The translations under genes were made by a program, and so were the position numbers. The notes beneath the pieces are model-generated. The model saw only the letters and a list, made by a program, of their open reading frames with translations, was not told where the DNA came from and ran no database searches. A DNA stretch of 64,000 nt, taken from contig JAEYGI010000010.1 of the NCBI GenBank assembly GCA_023402395.1, positions 14,434-78,433 on the forward strand. Direction: 5' to 3'. The DNA is from Bacillota bacterium. Its GTDB lineage: Bacteria > Bacillota > UBA4882 > UBA8346. Below, piece by piece: positions 52,579 to 59,718 of this stretch; the stretch's first letter is position 1; each line of letters opens with the position of its first letter.

Positions 52579-52607
52579 TTGAATTATTTTCGAAATTGAC
52601 ATAAAAT
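52579..52607 (+). promoter_or_regulatory. Promoter of the serS T-box leader
   Basis: TTGAAT (52579-52584), 17-bp spacer, TAAAAT (52602-52607). Confidence 0.5.
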
Positions 52608-52639
52608 AAATAGAAACATCCGCTTAAATAGTTCCAATC

Positions 52640-52896
52640 GTCGATGATGGGAAAAGTAATCGTGGTTTTCGAACCAGAGAGTTGATGGCTGGTGGGAATC
52701 AACCGGAAACCAGGCGATGAACTCCGCCCCGGAGATGTTAGCGATGAGCTGAACCGTTGCGCCGGTTATCGCGCGTCAAGTGAGCCGACCATATTGGTTG
52801 AAGCCAAATTTTCACGATATGAACGGCTAAACCGGGTGGCACCACGGGTATAACCTCTCGTCCCTTTTTGAAATTCAGGGATTGAGGGGTTTTTTA
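52640..52896 (+). promoter_or_regulatory. T-box riboswitch upstream of serS
   Basis: The conserved core GGGTGGCACCACGGG lies at 52834-52848. Upstream are GATGGGAAAAGTA, AGAGAG and GGTGGGA of stem I and a specifier region GATGAACTCCGC, compatible with a UCC serine codon. The terminator (CCTCTCGTCCCT ... AGGGATTGAGGGG plus TTTTTT) is at 52854-52896, immediately before serS. Uncharged tRNA-Ser would favour the antiterminator. Confidence 0.9.
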
Positions 52897-52932
52897 TTTG
52901 AACGATTCGACGATATAGCAGGAGGGTCTAAC

Positions 52933-54207
52933 ATGCTGGATATCAACTTTATCCGGGAAAATCCCGGGGCTGTAAAGCAAGCGGCGGCCGCGAAACTGAT
53001 GGATACCGATATTGACCGGCTGCTGGAATTAGACGGCCGGATCCGGGAGGCGGTGACGCGGATCGATGCGATGCGGGCGGAGCGAAACGACTGGTCCAAG
53101 CGGATTCCGGGATTGCCCCAGGTTGAACGGGAGCGGGCAGTGGATCGGGTCAAGCGGATTAAGGACCAATTGGCGCAATCCGAGGAAACGCTTTCAGCGC
53201 TTCGAACGGAATTTGATCAAATCATGCTGACCGTTCCCAGCATCCCCGCTCCGGAAGTTCCGTTGGGCCGGACTGACGCCGATAACCTTGTGATCCGGAA
53301 ATGGGGCCAAATTCCCGAGTTCGCCTTCACCCCAAGGGACCACATGGAATTGGCGGAAACTTTGGACCTGGCGGATGTCTCCCGGGCGGTGAAGTTCGCG
53401 GGTAGCCGCTCGTATTTCCTGAAAAACGAAGGCGCCTTGCTGGAGCTGGCCGTCTGCCGCTTGGTCATCGATCATCTCCGGGCCAAGGGATTTACCCTGA
53501 TGACCGTGCCGGTGATGGTCAGGGAAGAGGCGATGCGAGGCACCGGCTATTTTCCCATCGGCTATGAACAGGCGTACAAATTGACTGAAGACGAACTGTT
53601 TCTGGTGGGCACCTCGGAGGTATCGATGGTTTCGTACCATCAGAACGAAGTGCTGAACGCCGCCGAATTGCCGAAGAAATATGCCGGCTATTCCACCTGT
53701 TTCCGCCGGGAAGCCGGGACTTACGGCAAAGATACTCGGGGCTTATACCGGGTCCATCAATTTCAAAAGGTGGAGCAGGTGATCTTCTGCCGGGCGGATG
53801 ATGGGGAAGCCGAACGGTTCCACTACGAAATATTGAACAATACCGAAGAAATATTGCAGGCCTTGGAATTGCCGTACCGGGTGGCGCTCGCCTGCACCGG
53901 GGAGATCGGCATCGGCCAAGTGCGCAAGCACGAGGTTGAGACTTGGATGCCCAGCCGCAATGGGTATTGCGAGACCCATTCCTGTTCGACGCTGAATGAT
54001 TTTCAGGCCAGGCGCTCCAACATCAAGTACCGGGAGAACGACGGCACCCTCAAGTATGTATATACGCTCAATAATACCGGGATCGCCTCGCCGCGCATTT
54101 TAATCCCGCTGCTGGAAATAAACCAGAATGAGGACGGCAGCGTCAAGATTCCGAAAGCGCTGCGGCCCTATATGAATGGCATGGAAGTTATTGTTCCCAA
54201 GAAGTAA
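52933..54207 (+). CDS. serS: Serine-tRNA ligase
   Basis: A 424-residue class II aminoacyl-tRNA synthetase. It starts MLDINFIRENPGAVKQAAAA, with the N-terminal coiled-coil tRNA-binding arm (about 30-100). Class II motif 2 is in TCFRREAGTYGKDTRGLYRV, and motif 3 toward the end is in PRILIPLLEINQNEDGSVKI. The normal length for bacterial SerRS is about 425. It charges tRNA-Ser in the cytoplasm. ATG 52933 has AGGAGGG upstream. It is controlled by the T-box leader at 52640-52896. No terminator is evident after the stop. Confidence 0.97.
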   Translation: MLDINFIRENPGAVKQAAAAKLMDTDIDRLLELDGRIREAVTRIDAMRAERNDWSKRIPGLPQVERERAVDRVKRIKDQLAQSEETLSALRTEFDQIMLTVPSIPAPEVPLGRTDADNLVIRKWGQIPEFAFTPRDHMELAETLDLADVSRAVKFAGSRSYFLKNEGALLELAVCRLVIDHLRAKGFTLMTVPVMVREEAMRGTGYFPIGYEQAYKLTEDELFLVGTSEVSMVSYHQNEVLNAAELPKKYAGYSTCFRREAGTYGKDTRGLYRVHQFQKVEQVIFCRADDGEAERFHYEILNNTEEILQALELPYRVALACTGEIGIGQVRKHEVETWMPSRNGYCETHSCSTLNDFQARRSNIKYRENDGTLKYVYTLNNTGIASPRILIPLLEINQNEDGSVKIPKALRPYMNGMEVIVPKK

Positions 54208-54312
54208 GGGTTATTGACAATGCATCCTACCGGCGTAAAAATTTTTAACGCAAAAGGAATTTATAACCTGAATGTGGAAAATATCTTTGATGATTGAAGG
54301 GGGGGCAAGACG

Positions 54313-54768
54313 ATGGACGATAATAAAGTAGCTATACTACTCGAAGATTTATTATCGAAATTCCGAACCTTTGGCGAGGGGCAGGATGCCCTCCGCACTG
54401 AAGTGCATGAGATAAAACAAAAAGTAGATGGCTTGATTGAAGACATGGATGTTGTAAAACCTTCGGTCAGAGGCTTGATTGAAGACATGGGCATTGTGAA
54501 GCCTATGCTTAAAAGCATGGATAACCGGCTTACTTCTTTAGAGGGTAAGGTTGGTTCATTAGAAGGCAAGGTTGATTCACTGGAAGGCAAGGTTGATTCA
54601 CTGGAAGGCAAGGTTGACTCATTGGAAACCAAGACTAACGGTTTGATTGAAGATATGGACATCGTAAAGCCGGCTCTTGTCAAAATTAACAACCGGCTTG
54701 ATAATATCGAAGGTGAAATAATTAAATTGAATCCGGAGTCGCGGGCGGCCCTGAAACAAGTCAGATAG
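54313..54768 (+). CDS. Coiled-coil protein, paralogue 2 with expanded heptads
   Basis: A 151-residue coiled-coil protein, about 65-80% identical by eye to the one at 48570-48962. It starts VAILLEDLLSKFRTFGEGQD, has KQKVDGLIEDMDVVKPSV and an added GLIEDMGIVKP block, then five successive LEGKV(G/D)S-type heptads at about residues 82-115, and ends NRLDNIEGEIIKLNPESRAA. The heptads are 21-nt direct repeats in DNA, indicating slippage growth. A 31-bp block upstream (54254-54284) is identical to that upstream of paralogue 1. The function is unknown. Confidence 0.65.
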   Translation: MDDNKVAILLEDLLSKFRTFGEGQDALRTEVHEIKQKVDGLIEDMDVVKPSVRGLIEDMGIVKPMLKSMDNRLTSLEGKVGSLEGKVDSLEGKVDSLEGKVDSLETKTNGLIEDMDIVKPALVKINNRLDNIEGEIIKLNPESRAALKQVR

Positions 54769-54843
54769 TATGGGAAAATTTGAACCGGGGACCATTTGGG
54801 ACCTTGGATATTACCTGGAAATGTGCTAAAAAGAGGAGTGCCA

Positions 54844-55172
54844 TTGAAAGTTTTCTTATTTGACATTGATGGCGTTCTTATCCGAGTGGATCAGTATTAT
54901 AGTAGTATTTTAGAAAATGAAGGATTCGCGGGAGCCATCGCAAGTTTGAATGCGTTTCACAATGGACCTGAAAACGCGAGTTGTTTGGTTGGGGCAAAAG
55001 CCCGTTGTTTGCGATTAAGCCGTTTTTTTGAAAGTATTGGCTGGTCTAAAAGCATTATTAGGTTTGAGTTGCTTTCATGTAAGCTCCAATGAAGATATTG
55101 AATTATTAAAAAAGCATTTAATAATGGATAGTGACTTTGAAGACGTTAGCGACGATTATGCTAACAAAGGGT
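54844..55172 (+). pseudogene. Remnant of a HAD-like hydrolase gene and following sequence
   Basis: TTG 54844 with GAGGAG upstream begins MKVFLFDIDGVLIRVDQYYS, the nucleophile DxD motif of HAD phosphatases. The open frame ends at 55092 after 82 residues (RFFESIGWSKSIIRF is still HAD-cap-like). A second frame from about 55080 to 55172 reads SSNEDIELLKKHLIMDSDFE and ends normally. The phosphatase core is missing, so this is a decayed gene or two fragments joined by a deletion. Confidence 0.6.
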
Positions 55173-55281
55173 GACGTTGCTCTCGCGATTAATTTAAGTA
55201 AATTCAAATAATGGATACCAGTTTATGATCAATATAGATTATGATATGGAAAAATTGTGTGAATCGAAGAGGGCGATGACT

Positions 55282-55611
55282 ATGGATGATAATAAGGTAG
55301 CCATATTGCTCGAAGATTTATTATCGAAATTCCGAACCTTCGGTGAAGGGCAAGACGATCTTCGCAACAGGATGGAACGATTAGAGCAAAAAGTTGACGG
55401 ACTAACTGAGGACATGGGTATCACTAAACCTGCGGTTAAAAATATTCTTACGCGGCTTGATTCCGTGGAAGCCAACACCAACGGATTGATTGAAGATATG
55501 GATACCGTAAAACCGTCGCTTGCCAAAATTGATAACCGACTTAATAATATCGAAGCTGAAATCGTTAAACTCAATCCGGAATCCGGGGCAATCTTGAAGC
55601 AAGCGAGATAA
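55282..55611 (+). CDS. Coiled-coil protein, paralogue 3 (short)
   Basis: A 109-residue paralogue of the coiled-coil proteins at 48570 and 54313, with fewer heptads: it keeps VAILLEDLLSKFRTFGEGQD and NRLNNIEAEIVKLNPESGAI but its middle (KPAVKNILTRLDSVEANTNG) has lost the LEGKVDS expansion. ATG 55282 is chosen by alignment to paralogue 2, with GAAGAGGG 8 nt upstream. Followed by a terminator at 55623-55652. The upstream 31-bp block is absent here. Confidence 0.6.
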   Translation: MDDNKVAILLEDLLSKFRTFGEGQDDLRNRMERLEQKVDGLTEDMGITKPAVKNILTRLDSVEANTNGLIEDMDTVKPSLAKIDNRLNNIEAEIVKLNPESGAILKQAR

Positions 55612-55622
55612 ACAATGTAAAT

Positions 55623-55652
55623 AATCTCGTCCATTTTGGACGGGATTTTTTA
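55623..55652 (+). terminator. Rho-independent terminator after coiled-coil gene 3
   Basis: ATCTCGTCC, ATTTT loop, GGACGGGAT followed by TTTTT. Confidence 0.8.
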
Positions 55653-55674
55653 TCACCATGGCGAGGAGATACAT

Positions 55675-56289
55675 ATGTCAATCCAATTACTTTTTGGAAC
55701 TACAAACCCTGCGAAAATAGAGTATGTTAGAACTGTTCTTAAACCGCTACCTATCGAGATACTTTGGTTAAATGATTTAAACATTGACATCGATGTGGCT
55801 GAGGATGGGATAAATCCCGGGGATAATGCTTTAATCAAGTCGATGGCATACTACCGGGAAAGTAAAATACCGACCTTTTCGTTTGATTCGGGTTTATATA
55901 TCGAAAAATTTTCCGAAGACAAGCAACCGGGTTTATTTGTAAGGCGCATTAATGGCAAAAAAGCAACGGATCAGGAAATGATAGATTATTATATATCGGA
56001 GCTGGATAAAGTTGGCGGCGAAAGTAAAGCGCGTTGGATAACCTCCGTGGCGTTGGTGCTGTCACTTGATAAGATTTACACCGAGGATTTTACCGAGAAT
56101 ACTGTTTTTACTTCGAAACCAAGTCCCATCACCAATCCAGGCAATCCTCTAAACTCGATTCAAATTGATCCCTATTTTAAAAAATATATCTCCGAAATAA
56201 CACCGGAAGAACGAAGTAAAACACAAGGGCAGTTAGATATTCAGATTTTTAATTTTTTTGCGGCGTTTTTGAAAGGGATTTTACAGTAA
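55675..56289 (+). CDS. Ham1/RdgB-like non-canonical purine NTP pyrophosphatase
   Basis: A 204-residue protein. It starts LFGTTNPAKIEYVRTVL, the canonical TTN-x-x-K-x-x-E motif of the ITPase fold, then AEDGINPGDNALIKSMAYYR and FSFDSGLYIEKFSEDKQPGL (acidic residues for metal binding). These are RdgB/Ham1 family marks, although the later SHR signature of classical RdgB is not obvious, so it may be a divergent branch. It would remove inosine or xanthosine triphosphates from the nucleotide pool. ATG 55675 has GAGGAG upstream. Confidence 0.7.
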   Translation: MSIQLLFGTTNPAKIEYVRTVLKPLPIEILWLNDLNIDIDVAEDGINPGDNALIKSMAYYRESKIPTFSFDSGLYIEKFSEDKQPGLFVRRINGKKATDQEMIDYYISELDKVGGESKARWITSVALVLSLDKIYTEDFTENTVFTSKPSPITNPGNPLNSIQIDPYFKKYISEITPEERSKTQGQLDIQIFNFFAAFLKGILQ

Positions 56290-56335
56290 AGGGATGCGGC
56301 GAAAGAGTCGGGTTTAGAAATTTGTCTAGTTTCCC

Positions 56336-56366
56336 TTGACTTAGAGCATACTCTAAGTTGTATGCT
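56336..56366 (+). promoter_or_regulatory. MerR-type promoter of aldo/keto reductase 2
   Basis: TTGACT (56336-56341), 19-bp spacer, TATGCT (56361-56366), with the dyad CTTAGAG-N4-CTCTAAG at 56340-56357. Same dyad core and same offset as the promoter at 26534-26564. Confidence 0.8.
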
Positions 56367-56403
56367 AATTTTTAAGAAAAATTATGACTGGCGGAGTGTT
56401 AGG

Positions 56404-57513
56404 ATGGAATATGTTCAATTGGGCCGAACCGGGCTGAAAGTATCCCGGTTTGGGCTGGGCTGCATGAGGTTTCCCGCCGACGAAAAAGAGGCCATCGCCA
56501 TGGTGCGTCAGGCGATTGACAATGGGGTCAACTACCTCGACACCGCCTATATCTATGACGACAGCGAAGTGATCACCGGCAAGGCGCTGCGGGACGGCTA
56601 CCGCCGGCGGACGCATCTGGCTACGAAAAGTCCGCTTTGGAATATCAATAAGCATGAGGACTTTGAGAAATACCTGGATGAGGAGCTCAAGCGGCTCGGC
56701 ACCGATTATATTGACGTTTACCTGCTTCACAATCTCAACCCCGGCCATTGGGAAAAAGTGAAACGATTGGACGGGTTCTCCTTTCTGAACCGGATGATCG
56801 AAAAGGGGAAGATCGGCCATAAGGCGTTCTCCATTCATGGGACCCTGCCGGCGTTTCAAGAGATCGTCGCGGCCTTCGATTGGGAAATGGCCCAGATTCA
56901 ACTCAATATCCTGGATGAGAACCAGCAGATCGGCGTAGCGGGGTTAAAACACGCGGCCGCCAAAGGGCTGGCCATGGTGATCATGGAGCCTTTGCGCGGC
57001 GGGTATCTGCTCAATAACGTGCCCGGGGAAGTGACGGCGCTGCTCAATGGCTATCCCGAACAACGCTCCCTGGTCGAATGGTGTTTCCGGTGGCTGTACA
57101 ATATGCCGGAAGTAGCGGTCATTTTAAGCGGAACCAGCAGCCTGGAGCAGTTACGGGATAATTTGCGCATCTTCGAGCAGTCCGCGGCCAATGTGATGTC
57201 GGAAGCGGATCAGGAGCTGATTCATAAGATCCGCGCGGCCTATGAATCCCAAAAGAGTATCGGCTGCACCGGTTGCCAATACTGCCTGCCGTGTCCCAAG
57301 GGCGTCAGCATCCCGGAAATCTTCCGGCTCTATAACAGCTATCAACTGATGAAACCGCACCCAATCGACAAGGTCGTCTATAAACAGAGTTTTCAGCCGG
57401 CCGGCACCGGCGCGGACCAATGCGTCTCGTGCAATATCTGCAAGAAGCATTGCCCGCAGGCGCTGGATATTCCGGTCTTGCTCAAGCGGGTGCATGGCGA
57501 GCTGATGGAATAA
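56404..57513 (+). CDS. Aldo/keto reductase with C-terminal 4Fe-4S domain, copy 2
   Basis: A 369-residue paralogue of the protein at 25259-26407. The barrel has LGRTGLKVSRFGLGCMRFPA, NGVNYLDTAYIYDD (catalytic Asp/Tyr), HLATKSPLW (Lys) and DVYLLHNLNPGHW (His). Two C-terminal iron-sulphur clusters are CTGCQYCLPCPKGVSIP and CVSCNICKKHCPQ. It is probably induced through its MerR-type promoter 38 bp upstream. Substrate unknown; ferredoxin-coupled carbonyl reduction is likely. Confidence 0.9.
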   Translation: MEYVQLGRTGLKVSRFGLGCMRFPADEKEAIAMVRQAIDNGVNYLDTAYIYDDSEVITGKALRDGYRRRTHLATKSPLWNINKHEDFEKYLDEELKRLGTDYIDVYLLHNLNPGHWEKVKRLDGFSFLNRMIEKGKIGHKAFSIHGTLPAFQEIVAAFDWEMAQIQLNILDENQQIGVAGLKHAAAKGLAMVIMEPLRGGYLLNNVPGEVTALLNGYPEQRSLVEWCFRWLYNMPEVAVILSGTSSLEQLRDNLRIFEQSAANVMSEADQELIHKIRAAYESQKSIGCTGCQYCLPCPKGVSIPEIFRLYNSYQLMKPHPIDKVVYKQSFQPAGTGADQCVSCNICKKHCPQALDIPVLLKRVHGELME

Positions 57514-57542
57514 GCAACATTAATTAAGCGGCAATTGACTCC

Positions 57543-57607
57543 TTCCCCTCGCTTTTGAAAATCTGGATCTCCAGGACTTCAAAGCGGGGGGAAGCGCTTT
57601 AAAGCGC
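57543..57607. repeat. Paired inverted repeats after aldo/keto reductase 2
   Basis: TTCCCCTCGCTTTTGAA (57543) and TTCAAAGCGGGGGGAA pair with one mismatch and one bulge; then a perfect palindrome GCGCTTTAAAGCGC at 57594-57607. They may act as a structured 3' end for the convergent genes, though no T-run is present. Confidence 0.5.
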
Positions 57608-57657
57608 AATCGCTCGGCCAAATCCGGGTGAACCTTGGGAAACCCATTCAAATCCCG

Positions 57658-58773
57658 CTATTTTCTCCCGTAGGTTATCAGTAAACCGGGTACTTTTAAA
57701 AATGATGTTCCATTTTCGACATTTCTAAAAAATTGCGTGATTGCCGATTGCATTTCAAGATAGGCTTCCGCCTCGGCCCGGTCACTGCCCCGGTTCATCA
57801 ACGTTTCAATTATATGCTCGCGACTGGCTGGGCTCAACGGTTTATCCCAGCCATTGCTTTCAACAAAATCCCTTACTTTTTCCTCATAATCCGGCATCTC
57901 CGGATTTACATACATGACTTTATCGTCCATCCGTACATCAATATCATGCAAGCCCAGCTGCTGCATATAGAAAGGCAACCGCATTCCGATGGCATAATCC
58001 CGGCCTTCGCACGCCAACTCCTTCTTCCATAGCTGGTGGAAATCAAAGGCTGTGCAGAGATAATCATAGTCAATGCCGTCAACGTATAATCCGGCGCTTT
58101 CAAATTCCCGGTTCACTTCCACGCCAACGACCAGTCCGCTTTCCCTGACGGAAGCAACCATTTTTTTCAACACGTCCAGCGGTTGGTTCATATGGCGCAA
58201 TCCGATTTGACAGATCGCCAGGTCATATCCTTCATTGATTTCGAGCGAATAGAGGTCGGAGACGATAAACCGGGCCTCAAATCCGGAATTGTCAAAATTT
58301 AATTTGGCCTCATTGATGAAATATTGGTTATCGACTCCCGTATACGTGCTTTCTGGCGGCAACAGCTGAAGCAGCCGCATTCCAAAGGAACCGTCGCCGC
58401 ACCGGAAATCAATCAGATCGATTGGCGATTGGATCTGCCAAACCGCTTCCACCAGAAATTTTAAGTAATCGGCGTTCCAAAAGTACTTCCGGCTTTGACG
58501 CGATTTAACGGACTTGTGATTCCAATAGTCGCGGTTATCGGTGCCTCTCGGGATGTAAGCTCGCTGGCGTAACGGTTTCAGGCCCAATACTTCATCGACG
58601 GAGACCTTGAAATATTCGGCGATGCTTGGTAACAGAGAAATATCCGGCATGGTCGCGCCCGTTTCCCATTTGCTGACCGATTGGAAGGATACGCCGAGTA
58701 CTTCCGCCAGCTCCTGTTGGCCGATTCCTTTACTCTTCCGCAACTCGGCAATTTTAAGTTTAACCGTGGTCAT
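57658..58773 (-). CDS. XRE helix-turn-helix/SAM methyltransferase fusion
   Basis: A 371-residue two-domain protein. The N-terminal XRE HTH (about 1-65) has LRKSKGIGQQELAEVLGVSF, QSVSKWETGATMPDISLLPS and FKVSVDEVLGL. From about 110 a class I methyltransferase follows: WNADYLKFLVEAVWQ, IDLIDFRCGDGSFGMRLLQL (SAM motif I variant, DFRCGDGSFG), YTGVDNQYFI, and YDLAICQIGLRHMNQPLDVL (post-II). A DNA-binding regulator fused to a methyltransferase could be a ligand- or SAM-sensing repressor. Start 58773 has GGGGG upstream; a longer open frame upstream crosses array E and is not real. Confidence 0.75.
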   Translation of the reverse strand: MTTVKLKIAELRKSKGIGQQELAEVLGVSFQSVSKWETGATMPDISLLPSIAEYFKVSVDEVLGLKPLRQRAYIPRGTDNRDYWNHKSVKSRQSRKYFWNADYLKFLVEAVWQIQSPIDLIDFRCGDGSFGMRLLQLLPPESTYTGVDNQYFINEAKLNFDNSGFEARFIVSDLYSLEINEGYDLAICQIGLRHMNQPLDVLKKMVASVRESGLVVGVEVNREFESAGLYVDGIDYDYLCTAFDFHQLWKKELACEGRDYAIGMRLPFYMQQLGLHDIDVRMDDKVMYVNPEMPDYEEKVRDFVESNGWDKPLSPASREHIIETLMNRGSDRAEAEAYLEMQSAITQFFRNVENGTSFLKVPGLLITYGRK

Positions 58774-58871
58774 CGTCAGACCCCCTTGAATTTGATACCT
58801 TAATCCTACCACGATCTTTCCGGCAAACCCATAACGTAACACGTGAATCAGTTCGTACCGCGGTTGAAGGC

Positions 58872-59186
58872 GGATCATCCGATCCGGAGCGCGGATCAGT
58901 TGATCGGATAGCCCGATCAGATGATCCAGGAGCCGGATCAAGTGATCGAAATATAGGATCAACTGATCCGGGAGAAGGATCAATTGATCGGAGGGTTGGA
59001 TCATTTGATCCGAGTGCCGGATCAAATGATCGGAGAGCCGGATCAAGTGATCTGAGGATTGGATCAGTTGATTCGAGTGCCGGATCACTTGATCGAAGTG
59101 TTGGATCAGATGGATACGGGGTCGCTCCAATTGATCCGGGAGCCGGATCAGTTGGAGCGAGCGTCGCCACAGATGATCGGGACCCG
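58872..59186. repeat. 21-bp periodic array E (15 units), best-conserved copy
   Basis: Exactly 21-bp blocks from 58872 to 59186, consensus GGATCANNTGATCNGRGNGCC. Each carries a palindrome GGATCANNTGATC, so the array is also a dense cluster of GATC sites. Lies upstream of the XRE-methyltransferase start and directly before hairpin H4. Confidence 0.9.
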
Positions 59187-59188
59187 TA

Positions 59189-59272
59189 ATAGGATGAAGT
59201 AAATTCCGATTGATGCCGTTTGCACTTGATGTTAAGAATGCAAATTTTATATTAGAAATTTACTTCATCCTA
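59189..59272. repeat. Compensated hairpin element H4 (84 bp)
   Basis: Arm ATAGGATGAAGTAAAT and its complement with one end mismatch; an inner TTTGCA/TGCAAA pairing. No P partner follows. The intergenic DNA at 59273-59520 shows only a doubtful 60-codon minus-strand frame. Confidence 0.8.
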
Positions 59273-59532
59273 AGTAGCTTGTCATCCGCCGCTGTTCATC
59301 ATTGGTGAAGATTTTAACCAACAATTTGTGATGGTGAGAAAGATAATCATCAAGACCCAGCAGGCTTAAAGGGATCGAAATGTTCTTGAATTTGCTTATT
59401 ACGCATGCAATGACCAGCAGATATTCTTGCTGCTTTCCCAATTGCATGGACTGCCCTTTTCATTACTAAGTCAATTAGTGGACCCGGTTATTTTATTTTT
59501 GTTTTCCGCGTCTAAAAATAAAGCTATAATAG

Positions 59533-59619
59533 ATATGTTGAAAAAAGTTTTGGGTAAAGCATTCACAGCCCTAAGCCTCGGCTGTGAATGGCGAAATTAT
59601 TGGACTTTTTTCAACATAT
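59533..59619. repeat. Compensated hairpin element H5 (87 bp)
   Basis: Arm ATATGTTGAAAAAAGT with perfect complement; inner stem CATTCACAGCC/GGCTGTGAATG around CTAAGC. A TATAAT lies at 59525-59530, so the element would start the transcript of the MATE gene. Confidence 0.88.
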
Positions 59620-59630
59620 GATTCAAGGAA

Positions 59631-59678
59631 ATATGTCGCAATAATCAACGCTTATCAAAGAAACTTATTGCGACATAT
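59631..59678. repeat. Partner hairpin element P5 (48 bp)
   Basis: ATATGTCGCAATAA ... TTATTGCGACATAT, perfect 14-bp stem, 11 nt (GATTCAAGGAA) after H5. Ends 41 bp before the MATE gene. Confidence 0.88.
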
Positions 59679-59718
59679 ACAGATAATGGGACTAATTTTA
59701 TAAAAAAGGAACATCACG

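Noticed and set aside
54238..54290. Possible terminator of serS
   Set aside because: No stem with a T-run is present; the sequence instead contains the 31-bp block shared with 48513-48543.
58774..59130. N-terminal extension of the XRE-methyltransferase with LI-rich repeats
   Set aside because: It translates array E. A proper ribosome binding site and the normal HTH start are at 58773.
59265..59447. 60-codon minus-strand frame
   Set aside because: It overlaps the end of hairpin H4 and has no recognisable family or convincing start.
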